From positions 1 to 34,382 of the forward strand of contig JAHEBU010000012.1 of assembly GCA_024642115.1 (NCBI GenBank): a DNA stretch of 34,382 bases, in the 5' to 3' direction. The DNA comes from Marivivens sp. Its GTDB lineage: Bacteria > Pseudomonadota > Alphaproteobacteria > Rhodobacterales > Rhodobacteraceae. Shown piece after piece: positions 1 to 7,423 of the stretch. The translations under genes were made by a program, and so were the position numbers. How positions within the stretch are numbered: position 1 is the stretch's first letter; each line of letters begins with the position of its first letter. The notes under the pieces were generated by a model. It was given only the letters and a program-made list of their open reading frames with translations, was not told where the DNA came from and searched no databases.

Positions 1-813
1 ATCCCCCGCATCGGAATGGAAGTGGTCGTCGAATTCCTCGAAGGCGACCCCGACAAACCCCTGGTCACTGGCTGCGTCTACAACGGCAAGAACGATACGC
101 CCTATCCGTTGCCAGAGCATAAGACGAAATCGGTGTTTAGAAGTGACAGTCATCTTGGCGGAGATCAACTATCCTATAACGAAATCAGTTTTGAAGATCA
201 GAAAGGCCGTCAGGAAATCTTTGTCCGCGCAAGTGGGGACATGACGACGAAGATTGACAAACATTCGACAACCCGGATCGACGACAATGCAATCTTGTCG
301 ATTGGCGGGCATTACCTGACAGAAATCGAAAAGTCGTGGGTGTCCAATATCGGGGCCAATCATACGATCAATGTCGGCACCGGGCCTGGGGGCGTGGTCA
401 TCGCTGGCGATGACCGGAAGGATCCGTTTGGCCTGCGACCAGCAGCCTATTCTATCAATTCGGATGCCGTAGGGGTGGGATCGGGCAATTACTCGGTCTT
501 TGCTTCGGGGGCAATCCGGCTGGATACTGATTCAGCCTATACCCTGGACGTAGAGGGCGCCGCGATGGAGCGGGTCGGCCAATCCATGGTTTCCAACGTC
601 GCGACGGATATGAAAGTATCCGTCGGGGGAAATTCCAAAGAAGTTATCGGGCGCAAAAAGGTCATCGATGCCCACGATGAAATCATGATCCGATGCGGTT
701 CGGCGGTTCTGACCATGAAATCGGATGGGACGGTGACCCTGAACGGAAAGTCCCTGACCGTCGCCCAAACCGACAAGATCACCATGACTGCTGACAGGAT
801 CGACCTCAATTGA
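1..813 (+). CDS. vgrG: VgrG type VI secretion spike protein, C-terminal part (5' end outside the window)
   Basis: The reading frame is open from base 1, so the true start lies upstream. The first residues ([18 protein letters not shown]) followed by LVTGCVYN match the conserved end of the gp5/OB-fold region of VgrG. The rest is a repetitive stretch rich in T, I, D, G and V (about residues 60-260), as expected for the gp5-like beta-helix needle. VgrG trimers cap the Hcp tube and carry effectors into target cells. The stop codon overlaps the TTG start of the next ORF, and a PAAR gene lies 2.5 kb downstream, which together indicate a VgrG cargo module. The region is more A+T-rich than the chromosomal genes further right. 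No toxin domain is visible on the C-terminus, so effectors are probably separate proteins. Confidence 0.9.
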   Translation: MPRIGMEVVVEFLEGDPDKPLVTGCVYNGKNDTPYPLPEHKTKSVFRSDSHLGGDQLSYNEISFEDQKGRQEIFVRASGDMTTKIDKHSTTRIDDNAILSIGGHYLTEIEKSWVSNIGANHTINVGTGPGGVVIAGDDRKDPFGLRPAAYSINSDAVGVGSGNYSVFASGAIRLDTDSAYTLDVEGAAMERVGQSMVSNVATDMKVSVGGNSKEVIGRKKVIDAHDEIMIRCGSAVLTMKSDGTVTLNGKSLTVAQTDKITMTADRIDLN

Positions 814-1427
814 CGCTGTCCAGACCATTTCTTGCGATAGTCGTGACCGGAGCCGCGCTGACACTGGGCGTGGTGGCGACCTATGCTCATTTCTCACCTG
901 GAAAGACCCCGATGAACGTTGACCTGACGATATTTCTGGCTGGGAGCATTGCAACAAAAGGCGGTGTCGTCCTGATCCTGCCAGAAGAAATCCCTGCCGA
1001 TCAGTTTGTCCTGCCAGATGATGCCATCAATCCCGCCAACGGACGGGTCACTCCCGCCGAGCCAGGTGACCTGGCCCTTGGTGCTGTGGTCAGCGCACAG
1101 AAGACGGTCATTACCTTCCAGTATCCGGCCGGGGCCCACTATACCTATCGATTCCGCACCGACGATCCGGGCCTGAATGCGCAGAACATTCTGACTGACC
1201 GGATCGGTGTGGGGTCGGGGACCGGCGTCGACCCCGTGACGGGCGAAACGGAAGCCTACGACCTGGTCCTGACCCACCATATCGACACTGGAGGCGGCTG
1301 GACGATTGCACAAAGCAGGGCAGCCCGAGCCGAATTGAACATGGGTTTTCTGAGCGATCGCTATGATTGCGTCGAATATGCCGCGGTACAGGTCTGTGAC
1401 GCCAGCCAGGACCATTTGGAGCCATGA
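810..1427 (+). CDS. Exported or membrane-anchored protein of unknown function in the VgrG module
   Basis: This 205-aa product is not a family I recognise. The likely start is TTG at 810, overlapping the vgrG stop (TTGA), with AGGA about ten bases upstream. Residues 4-28 form one hydrophobic segment ([20 protein letters not shown]), which could be a signal peptide or an N-terminal anchor. The rest is polar, rich in D, G, T and V and probably beta-structured, with two Cys near the C-terminus (YDCVEY and QVCDAS) that could form a disulfide in the periplasm. Its end overlaps the next gene by ATGA, so the two are translationally coupled. Position between vgrG and PAAR suggests an effector, an immunity protein or a loading accessory, but no catalytic motif is seen. 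Existence of the gene is well supported; function is open. Confidence 0.7.
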   Translation: MTLSRPFLAIVVTGAALTLGVVATYAHFSPGKTPMNVDLTIFLAGSIATKGGVVLILPEEIPADQFVLPDDAINPANGRVTPAEPGDLALGAVVSAQKTVITFQYPAGAHYTYRFRTDDPGLNAQNILTDRIGVGSGTGVDPVTGETEAYDLVLTHHIDTGGGWTIAQSRAARAELNMGFLSDRYDCVEYAAVQVCDASQDHLEP

Positions 1428-2281
1428 GTTTTCTTCGCCTTTATGTCAGATCTTTCCATCCGATGGCCAATTTCGGTATTTCCGGCCTCGGCTATCACGG
1501 CGACGATCGCGGGTTCAGCTACAGCACCGGGGTCACCTCCCGCATATATGCGATCGTTCGGATCGGACTGACGACACCCGGTGTCGTCCTTGAGAAAGTC
1601 GAGTCTGATCCCAGCAGCGGGTTGGGAGGTATCCTGCACCAAGACTACAGCCAGCCAGGGACCAAGCCTAAAGCCCGCGCCTCGGGTCAGGTAGATCCGT
1701 ATCGAGACAACGGCGATCAAGGTGCCCAGTTGATGCTGACATACAGTGGGCAGAACTTTGCCATGCCGATGGGGGATTCCGAAACCGCGCGCAAACTTCT
1801 GTGGGAACACGCTGTCCCTGCTCTGGATGTCACCTGTTCCCTGCACCTGACTGTCGACCGTGATGACAAGAAGATGTCGTTTGCGTTTCGGATGACAGGC
1901 GATGGGTTTCCCAACGCCGAAGCGTTTTTGCTCGACAGCACATCTGCCCCGCTGATGTTGGTCACACATCGCCGTGTGGGTTCGGCGTTGACGCAGTTGC
2001 GTGGCGACCGAAGGATTGCCATGGCCGTTGGGACCGGCGAAGTGGCATTTGACGCCGACAAACTCTCGTCGGCTTTGACCTGCTATGTGTCGCTTGATTA
2101 TGCAGAGGTGACGGGCGGTCCGATCGATGTCCGGCAAGAGACCGGCAAATCGCCTTCCACCCGGTCAGTCTGGAATGAAATGCACTCCGCCCGAGATGCG
2201 CGAGGCGGGTGGGGGCGCCGCTATCTGGGGGACAATTTGGCCATTTTTGCCCCCGGTCGTCGCGCAAGTTCGATGCCATGA
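1424..2281 (+). CDS. Unrecognised VgrG-linked protein, candidate T6SS cargo
   Basis: The 285-aa ORF starts at an ATG that overlaps the previous stop (ATGA), with GGAG two bases before it. There is no signal peptide or membrane segment. The N-terminal 40 residues contain a G/Y/D-rich stretch (FGISGLGYHGDDRGFS) followed by STGVTSRIYAIVRI, which looks like a compact beta-rich domain. Residues 100-230 have a mixed alpha/beta character. I do not recognise the family and see no nuclease, lipase or peptidoglycan hydrolase motif. Codon pattern stays convincing to about base 2200 and then weakens, while other frames begin to look coding, so the true C-terminus may have been displaced by a frameshift. 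Being inside a vgrG-PAAR cluster makes a secreted effector plausible, but this is inference from position only. Confidence 0.65.
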   Translation: MSFLRLYVRSFHPMANFGISGLGYHGDDRGFSYSTGVTSRIYAIVRIGLTTPGVVLEKVESDPSSGLGGILHQDYSQPGTKPKARASGQVDPYRDNGDQGAQLMLTYSGQNFAMPMGDSETARKLLWEHAVPALDVTCSLHLTVDRDDKKMSFAFRMTGDGFPNAEAFLLDSTSAPLMLVTHRRVGSALTQLRGDRRIAMAVGTGEVAFDADKLSSALTCYVSLDYAEVTGGPIDVRQETGKSPSTRSVWNEMHSARDARGGWGRRYLGDNLAIFAPGRRASSMP

Positions 2282-2297
2282 CCCAACGATCAAGAGT

Positions 2298-2486
2298 TTG
2301 GCGGGATGGCTAACAAAGTGGTCGCACGCCTGCCTGCACCGCACCGTCCCCGTCGGACAGGTATCATCGGACCGCCCGCGCGCGGTCCTGGGCGGCATCC
2401 CCGTTGGCTATGAAACCAACGCGCTCGACGCGATTTCCGAAGACAACCGGCTTATGAACGAATGGCTCAGGGCAAACCGGCAATGA
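2298..2486 (+). pseudogene. Short conflicting-frame stretch, possible remnant or small gene
   Basis: Frame 0 is open here and ends with a natural-looking acidic and polar segment (AISEDNRLMNEWLRANRQ). G and C dominate its third codon positions from about base 2310 onward. No good start exists: a TTG at 2298 gives about 62 residues but has no clear ribosome site. In frame 1 the stretch KFDAMTQRSRVWRDG just before a TAA at 2311 also looks like real protein. The simplest reading is that one longer protein, perhaps the C-terminus of the ORF ending at 2281, has been broken by one or more indels around 2230-2320. A genuine small gene remains possible. Confidence 0.35.
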
Positions 2487-2499
2487 AGGAAACGGTGCC

Positions 2500-2724
2500 A
2501 TGAAAAAGGTCGTTGTGGACAATCTGGTCCTGCTTGCAAGCTTCTGGATCTCCATCCCGCTCGCCATTTTAGAAGGCAGCTACCTTCTGTCCCAGGCGAC
2601 AGGAAGCTGGCTTGTGGTCGGTTTCCTGACCCTTTTCGTCCTCAACTGTGCAGGGTTGATGTGGCTTTGGCGTCGGCTGTCGGGGTCGTTGGCCCCCAGA
2701 AAGAGAGACGCTCATGACAATTGA
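2500..2724 (+). CDS. Small two-helix inner-membrane protein of the VgrG module
   Basis: The 74-aa product starts at ATG with AAGGAA eight bases upstream. It contains two predicted membrane helices: residues 9-27 (VLLASFWISIPLAILEG) and 38-58 (WLVVGFLTLFVLNCAGLMWLW). A basic tail (RKRDAHDN) follows the second helix, suggesting that the tail is cytoplasmic. The last four codons overlap the start of the next gene, so they are co-translated. I do not recognise the family. Small membrane proteins in T6SS cargo clusters are sometimes immunity proteins against membrane-acting toxins, but nothing in this sequence proves that role. Confidence 0.65.
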   Translation: MKKVVVDNLVLLASFWISIPLAILEGSYLLSQATGSWLVVGFLTLFVLNCAGLMWLWRRLSGSLAPRKRDAHDN

Positions 2725-3295
2725 TTACTCATTGGGAAGCCTCAAGCCCAAGGACGATCTGACCCTTCCCTATATCTGGACCTCGTTACATCTGAATGCC
2801 CAGATGGAGCAGGAAACACTGGCAAACCCACGCCTGTCGCGCGAAACGGCGCGGAGGGCTGGTGAAATGGCCTATGTGCTAGCGGCCTTGCGCGACGTGC
2901 CGGTTCAACGGTGGTTCCAACTGTGCGACGCGGCAGGCTGGACAGTATTCGGGGCGGTCGCGTTATCATGGTGTGACGGCGCTACGGCTGACCATCTATG
3001 GCATGCCTGGGACCTGACCGGATACGACCTGCGGCCGGAAGATGCCGCAGAGCGACCCTGCACATTCATCAACCCCGAAATCCTGCCGGCATCGACCGCG
3101 CTCAGCGAGATTGTCACGGCATGTGACAACCTCAGTTTGCGGATATGCGTATGTATTTCGGCGATGGCCGCTCCATTGGACATCGATATCGACCACGACC
3201 AGATCGAAGCTGCCGAACCGACCGTGCGCGACGTCATCAAGTCGCGCATCCGCACACAGATGGCATATTCAAACGCCTTGGCCGGAGCGTCGTGA
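2714..3295 (+). CDS. Unrecognised soluble protein between VgrG and PAAR
   Basis: The 193-aa product has no signal peptide. It appears largely helical, with a Trp- and Cys-rich central block (residues 60-100: QRWFQLCDAAGWTVFGAVAL, then W, C, H and W residues). Such N-terminal helix plus Trp-rich cores resemble small adaptor or chaperone proteins carried with T6SS cargo, but I cannot name a family and the comparison is weak. It overlaps the upstream membrane protein by eleven bases and the downstream PAAR gene by one (TGATG), so it belongs to one translationally coupled unit. That places it where effector-loading proteins or effectors are often found. Confidence 0.65.
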   Translation: MTIDYSLGSLKPKDDLTLPYIWTSLHLNAQMEQETLANPRLSRETARRAGEMAYVLAALRDVPVQRWFQLCDAAGWTVFGAVALSWCDGATADHLWHAWDLTGYDLRPEDAAERPCTFINPEILPASTALSEIVTACDNLSLRICVCISAMAAPLDIDIDHDQIEAAEPTVRDVIKSRIRTQMAYSNALAGAS

Positions 3296-3594
3296 TGCCC
3301 GAAATAACCCGACTTGGCGACATCGGCGAAGGCCATTCCTGCCATTTCCCTGCCACTCCCGCGACAGGCGCTTCGCCGGACGTCTTTGTCAATGGGATTG
3401 CGGTCGTGCGTCAGGGCGATCCCTATCTGCCCCACGCCTGCCCGACATGCCCCGCGCCCCCCCATCCACGCAGTCTGTCAGGCGGGTCCGGATCGGTCCA
3501 TGTCAATGGCAAGCCGGTCGGGCGTATCGGTGATGCGATTTCCTGCGGGGGAAGTGCGGCGACTGGATCAGGTGACGTATTCGCAGGCGATTAG
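3295..3594 (+). CDS. PAAR-domain T6SS spike-tip protein
   Basis: The 99-aa product starts at ATG 3295 with GGAG seven bases upstream, overlapping the previous stop. It has the hallmark PAAR layout: an N-terminal MPEITRLGD, two repeats of the type SPDVFVNGIAVVRQGD and GSVHVNGKPVGRIGD, and several His and Cys residues (GHSCHF, HACPTCP, ISCGG) suited to binding the zinc at the cone tip. PAAR proteins cap the VgrG trimer and sharpen the spike. This one is a bare PAAR domain of usual length without an attached toxin, so any effector would have to be a separate protein, such as its upstream or downstream neighbours. Confidence 0.9.
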   Translation: MPEITRLGDIGEGHSCHFPATPATGASPDVFVNGIAVVRQGDPYLPHACPTCPAPPHPRSLSGGSGSVHVNGKPVGRIGDAISCGGSAATGSGDVFAGD

Positions 3595-3654
3595 GCACAA
3601 TCGAGAGATCCGTGATCCCGCATTTCGGCAGGCAGATTTTCGTGGTTGTGGCAC

Positions 3655-4393
3655 ATGGTGCCCATACTTGAAATCACCGAGCGGATCGCCAACGCCACCG
3701 ATCTGGCACGCGGCGCGCTGAACATTGGCGGGGGGATTGCGGCAGGAATGCGGGCGGCCGGGCGCGAGACGCTGGAGGTTGCATCACGTCAAGTCGACGA
3801 GGTGGTAGAGGCGAGTGCGGATCGGACAGCGAGGGTCCCCCGAACCTTCGGAACATGTTCGCGTAGCATCCGGAAATCGCCGTGCTTGACCGCAGCCTTG
3901 CCAGCGTCGCCATGGAAATTCCGCGTTCGTTCTATAGCCCCGGCGTTGAAGCTGGCATGGCGTCGCGGGTCGAAGTTGATGCCTCACTTTCGACCGGGGA
4001 AGGGCAAAGACTGCCGCCGCCGAAATCGCCGCATGGCTTGCCGAGTCGTCGCAGAATGATCGCAGCCCCAAGGGTGACTTGATCCTTCGGAGGCCGTTCG
4101 GGGAACTGGCATCGGTCGGGCTTGACGACGTGCCCCCGGAAGCGCCTGCGGGCTGTCTGCCCCTGTTCACCCTTGCGCCGGGGTATGTGCCCACATGGGC
4201 CGCGCCCGAAGGCCAGCAACGCCTTGCAGACAGGGCGCAGCACGTCGCTTGGCTCGCAGGGGCAGGACGGCCCGATTTCCCCGCTGTTACCGTGCTGCGG
4301 GTCGTTGCAGGGGCCACCATGCGCCAAGCCTGCACCGCTGCGGGAATCGCCCCCGACGCGCCCCTTGTGGGCATCCCCGCAGCCGCCTTCTAA
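3655..4393 (+). pseudogene. Broken gene after PAAR, probable decayed T6SS cargo gene
   Basis: Three reading frames in succession look coding here. Frame 1 runs from ATG 3655 (MVPILEITERIANATDLARG onward) to about 3836. Frame 0 then continues (GPPNLRNMFA, TAG stop at 3864-3866, HPEIAVLDRSLASVAMEIPR, then FYSPGVEAGMASRVEVDASL) to about 4009. Frame 2 takes over (TAAAEIAAWLAESSQNDRSP, KGDLILRRPFGELASVGLDD) to the TAA at 4391. The first frame change falls at a run of five C (3837-3841) and the second at an AAA run (4006-4008); one extra base at each restores a continuous protein of roughly 245 residues except for the TAG. The family is not recognised. Its position right after PAAR suggests a former effector or immunity gene. 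Sequencing error could explain the two indels but less easily the stop. Confidence 0.7.
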
Positions 4394-4426
4394 CCATCTT
4401 CCACAGGGCCACTATGGAAGCCGCCT

Positions 4427-4462
4427 GACCCCCGTTGCCGCAAGGTTTCGGGGGTCTTTTTT
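4427..4462 (+). terminator. Rho-independent terminator closing the T6SS module
   Basis: An eight-base stem (GACCCCCG paired with CGGGGGTC) with a 14-base loop is followed directly by six T. It lies 33 bases after the stop of the broken gene. The T-run abuts the stop codon of the convergent small gene. The reverse strand lacks a U-tract, so it acts mainly on plus-strand transcripts. Confidence 0.8.
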
Positions 4463-4663
4463 CTACTTCTTGGTCAGGATGCCAGCTTCAAGTTTATCAA
4501 GAAGGGCGTCCGCTTCATCTAGAAGCTTAACCTTTTCGGGCCAAAACCTGCCGTCGGCAGCGGCACCATTGACCCAAGCGGCTCTTGCTTCTGTATCCGC
4601 TAGCCATTGGATACGGTTGTATATTTGGGTCAAACGCGCCTGAATTTGCGCTTCATCTACCAT
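4463..4663 (-). CDS. Small helical protein of unknown function, third gene of the tRNA-adjacent operon
   Basis: The chosen start is the ATG at 4663 (MVDEAQIQ), with GAGGG eight bases upstream; an in-frame TTG fifteen bases further up lacks such a site. The product is 66 aa, acidic at the N-terminus and almost entirely helical (QARLTQIYNRIQWLADTEA, then VKLLDEADALLDKLEAGIL). It could form a short coiled coil. I do not recognise the family. It follows the 62-aa gene by 18 bases on the same strand, so the three small genes form one transcription unit. Lower GC than the core genes is consistent with mobile origin. Confidence 0.65.
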   Translation of the reverse strand: MVDEAQIQARLTQIYNRIQWLADTEARAAWVNGAAADGRFWPEKVKLLDEADALLDKLEAGILTKK

Positions 4664-4681
4664 TGTTTTTTCCCTCAAAGT

Positions 4682-4870
4682 TCAAGTTTGCGGCGGCGGG
4701 TTGTGCCAGCCTGTGAAGATGCCCGCTAGTTCGGTCACAACGTTGCTAGGGTCGCTATGTTGAACGTCGTCAAGATCAACGCCAAGCACTTCGTAAAATT
4801 CGGCAATAGTGATTTTGCGCCGCCAAATCAGGCGGGCAACTTCCAGAAGAATTTCGTCGCGGTCTTCCAA
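4682..4870 (-). CDS. Small acidic protein of unknown function, second gene of the tRNA-adjacent operon
   Basis: The 62-aa product starts at TTG 4870, with GAGGGG six bases upstream and only 11 bases after the stop of the previous gene. The N-terminal half is a charged helix (MEDRDEILLEVARLIWRRK), followed by ITIAEFYEVLGVDLDDV and a Pro-rich end (HNPPPQT). No family is recognised. The tight spacing and good ribosome site support a real gene. Its partners in the operon hint at a phage or island origin. Confidence 0.6.
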   Translation of the reverse strand: MEDRDEILLEVARLIWRRKITIAEFYEVLGVDLDDVQHSDPSNVVTELAGIFTGWHNPPPQT

Positions 4871-4881
4871 ATTTCGCCCCT

Positions 4882-5241
4882 CTAAAGTTCCCGCGCTTCC
4901 TTGCTAGATGCGCCTCCGTGAGCATGGCAGAACCCGCCGTCTTCTTGAAGCCAAACTTCAAACGGTCGCTGTATGCCGCCGCTGACAGAGTTCTTGCATC
5001 GCGTTCCCTTCGAAGTAGTCGCGCCGCAACGTGGTTCGCCGCTTGTCGCAACCCAATCAAGATACTGTTGCTTGAAGGCACCGTTCTTTCGGGCGAACCA
5101 TTCTTCGCGGTCTTGAACGAAGGGCTGCACATCTTCCGGCGCAAGCGTTACCGTTATCCCGCCCCAAGGCGCGGGCACCGAACCGACCAAAGAAATGCCC
5201 GCAGCTTCCATCGCATCAACAGTCTTGCGGTCTATCGTCAT
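4882..5241 (-). CDS. Cys/His HGG-motif protein, probably phage- or island-derived
   Basis: The start is ATG 5241 (MTIDRKTVDAMEAAG), preceded by GGGGG seven to eight bases upstream; an upstream in-frame extension has no ribosome site. The 119-aa product has an N-terminal part of about 65 residues of unknown fold. A C-terminal metal-binding-like motif follows: RCGATTSKGTRCKN, a spacer, then GGFCHAHGG. This Cys-Gly-Ala, Thr, Gly-x-x-Cys ... Cys-x-x-His-Gly-Gly pattern is common in small proteins encoded near phage packaging genes and in islands. The four Cys/His ligands likely hold a zinc ion. It is the first gene of a three-gene unit downstream of tRNA-Glu. Role unknown; nucleic-acid binding is the cautious guess. 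Confidence 0.7.
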   Translation of the reverse strand: MTIDRKTVDAMEAAGISLVGSVPAPWGGITVTLAPEDVQPFVQDREEWFARKNGAFKQQYLDWVATSGEPRCGATTSKGTRCKNSVSGGIQRPFEVWLQEDGGFCHAHGGASSKEAREL

Positions 5242-5361
5242 GCTTTCCCCCCTGTTCTTCGCCGCACTATGCAGCCTTGCCGACGATTGAGGCAAGCAAG
5301 CCGTTCACGAATGCGTGATCAGTTCCGACGCTTCGGAAGGCCAAAAGGGGATGATTTTTAG

Positions 5362-5381
5362 CTGTAGTAGTTCTGTAGTAG
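5362..5381. repeat. Two 9-bp direct repeats, period 11
   Basis: CTGTAGTAG occurs at 5362-5370 and again at 5373-5381, separated by TT. The copies fall on the same face of the helix. They lie between the tRNA-Glu 3' end and the small minus-strand operon. They could be a regulator site or recombinase arm site; neither is shown. Confidence 0.4.
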
Positions 5382-5433
5382 GATTTTGGCCGTTAGAAAT
5401 CTTGCAGCGAAATCAATACCTTACAGAAGGAAG

Positions 5434-5508
5434 TGGCAGCCCGTAGGGGAGTCGAACCCCTCTTTTCAGGTTGAAAACCTGACGTCCTAACCGATAGACG
5501 AACGGGCC
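5434..5508 (-). tRNA. tRNA-Glu (anticodon UUC)
   Basis: Read on the minus strand, the gene begins GGCCCGTTCGTC and ends in a genome-encoded CCA. The acceptor stem pairs GGCCCGT with ACGGGCT, including a G-U at the first pair. The anticodon arm is TCAGG-TTTTCAA-CCTGA, giving anticodon TTC for glutamate. The T arm holds GGTTCGACTCCCC, the usual GGTTCGA-type loop. Total length is 75 bases including CCA. Its 3' end faces the small-gene operon and the T6SS module, the normal orientation for an element integrated at a tRNA gene. No second copy of the tRNA 3' end was found in this window. Confidence 0.95.
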
Positions 5509-5605
5509 ACGCGTGGTGAGGGGTCTATTAGGCAAAGGCTTGGCCAAGGGCAAGGGGGTTTTTGTCGAAATCTGGGGCAGGTGACAGGAAACTTGGCCAC
5601 GCGGC

Positions 5606-7372
5606 TTAGCCTGCCCGCGCCGCATCCTCCAGCCGCAGTTGAACAGACCGCCGTCCCTGCCAGACGTTCACCTCAAGCCGTCCGGCCAGATGAAAGCGTG
5701 CGCCGCCGTGCGCCTCGATGGCCTGCCCCCACGACTCGTCCATGGCGCCAAAGGCAATTGCGTCGATCCGGGCGCCCAGCCCGTCGCCAAAGCTGACCTT
5801 GAGGTGGTTGGCCCCGACCCGTTTGGCAAACAGGATCTTCACATCCGGAAAGGCAAAGCGGGGGGCAGGGGCCCCGGCCCCGTAAGGCCCCGCCTGATCG
5901 AGTTGGTCCAGCAAATCCGCCGTGGCCGCCCCTGGCATCAGGACCCCGTCCACATGCAGGTCGCGCGGCCCGCCCGCCCCCGCACCCTGACGGGCCAGCA
6001 GTTCGGCAAGGCGGGCCATGGCGGGTTCCAGATTGGCGCGGGTTACGGTCAGCCCTGCGGCCATCTTGTGCCCGCCGCCCTTGATCAGCAGCCCTTCGGC
6101 CGCCACCCGGTGGATCGCGGCACCCAGATCAACACCGGCAACCGATCTGCCCGACCCTTTGCCGATGTCACCGTCAAAGCCGATGACAACGGCGGGGCGG
6201 TCGGTCGCCTCCTTCACCCGCGCGGCCACAATGCCCACCACGCCCGGATGCCAGCCGTCGGCCGCCGCCCAGACCAGCGGGCCGTCCAGCCCCCGCGCCT
6301 CGGCCTGCAACAGGGCGGCGTCGCGCACCTCGGCCTCGATGGCGCGGCGTTCGGTGTTCAGGCGGTCGAGTTCGAGGGCAAGCAGGCGGGCGCGGACAGG
6401 ATCGTCGGTCGCCAGCAGTTCGGCCCCCATGTCGGCCTTGCCGATCCGACCGCCTGCGTTGACGCGCGGCCCCAGCAAAAAGCCCAGATGATAGGGGCTG
6501 GGCGCGCTGTCCATGCCCGCCACGTCGGCCAAGGCCACCAGCCCCACCCGGTCGCGCCGGGCCATCACCGTCAGCCCCTGCCGGACCAGCGCCCGGTTCA
6601 CGCCCGTCAGCGGGGCAACATCGGCTACCGTTGCCAGCGCCACGAGGTCGAGCAGGTCCATCAAGGGTGGCCCCGATGCCCCAGCATTCCGCATCTGCCG
6701 GTTCACCTCGACCAGCATCAGGAACACGACACCTGCCGCGCACAGATACCCCAGATCGCCGGATTCGTCCTGCCGATTGGGGTTCACCACGGCCAGCGCG
6801 GGGGGCAGGGTTTCGCCGCCAAGGTGGTGATCCAGCACGATGACATCCGCCCCGACGGCGGCGGCAATGGGGCCATGCGACAACGTCCCGCAATCGACGC
6901 AGACGATCAGGTCGTGACGGGCGGCAAGGTCCGCCATGGCGGGTTCGTTGGGGCCATACCCTTCGTCGATCCGGTCGGGAATATAGAGCGTGGCACGGTG
7001 GCCCATCTGGCGCAGCCAGACCATGAGCAGGGCGGCAGAGGCCCCGCCGTCCACGTCATAATCGGCAAAGACGGCAATCCGCTCGCGCCGCTGGGCGGCC
7101 AATCTGAACCGCTCGGCGGCAGCACCCATGTCGCGAAGGGACAGCGGATCTGGCAGCAGGTCGCGCAGGGTCGGGGTCAGGTAAGCGTCGGCGGCGTCAG
7201 GTGTCACGCCCCGCTGCACCAGCACCCGGCAGACAGGGGCCGGCAGGCCGGTGGTCTGCGCCATCGCGGCAGACAGCCGGTCCTCTTCGGTCGAGGGGCC
7301 AACCCAACGGCGCCCCTTGAGCGATTCAGCGACCCCAAGAAAGGCCGGCCCCATATGCTGTGTATCTGTCAT
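5606..7372 (-). CDS. recJ: Single-stranded-DNA-specific exonuclease RecJ
   Basis: The 588-aa product is a typical full-length RecJ, the 5'-3' exonuclease of the DHH superfamily used in RecF-pathway recombination, mismatch repair and base-excision repair. Visible motifs are DYDVDG (residues 104-109), VDCG (159-162), LDHH (180-183) and the DHHA1-type GGGHKMAAG (432-440). The Asp and His residues of the first three bind the catalytic Mn/Mg ions. GPRVNAGGR at 301-309 is also characteristic. The C-terminal 120 residues form the OB-fold domain. It lies 51 bases behind glpX on the same strand and is probably co-transcribed with it. The tRNA-Glu gene follows about 100 bases downstream in the same direction. 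Confidence 0.95.
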   Translation of the reverse strand: MTDTQHMGPAFLGVAESLKGRRWVGPSTEEDRLSAAMAQTTGLPAPVCRVLVQRGVTPDAADAYLTPTLRDLLPDPLSLRDMGAAAERFRLAAQRRERIAVFADYDVDGGASAALLMVWLRQMGHRATLYIPDRIDEGYGPNEPAMADLAARHDLIVCVDCGTLSHGPIAAAVGADVIVLDHHLGGETLPPALAVVNPNRQDESGDLGYLCAAGVVFLMLVEVNRQMRNAGASGPPLMDLLDLVALATVADVAPLTGVNRALVRQGLTVMARRDRVGLVALADVAGMDSAPSPYHLGFLLGPRVNAGGRIGKADMGAELLATDDPVRARLLALELDRLNTERRAIEAEVRDAALLQAEARGLDGPLVWAAADGWHPGVVGIVAARVKEATDRPAVVIGFDGDIGKGSGRSVAGVDLGAAIHRVAAEGLLIKGGGHKMAAGLTVTRANLEPAMARLAELLARQGAGAGGPRDLHVDGVLMPGAATADLLDQLDQAGPYGAGAPAPRFAFPDVKILFAKRVGANHLKVSFGDGLGARIDAIAFGAMDESWGQAIEAHGGARFHLAGRLEVNVWQGRRSVQLRLEDAARAG

Positions 7373-7423
7373 CGACAGCTACCATATGCGACACGACCCC
7401 GCCTGACCACGCCAATCGCGGCG

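Noticed and set aside
5434-5508. Possible att duplication of the tRNA-Glu 3' end inside the T6SS region
   Set aside because: No second copy of the 3' end (GGTTCGACTCCCCTACGGG) was found in bases 1-5433; it could lie outside the window.
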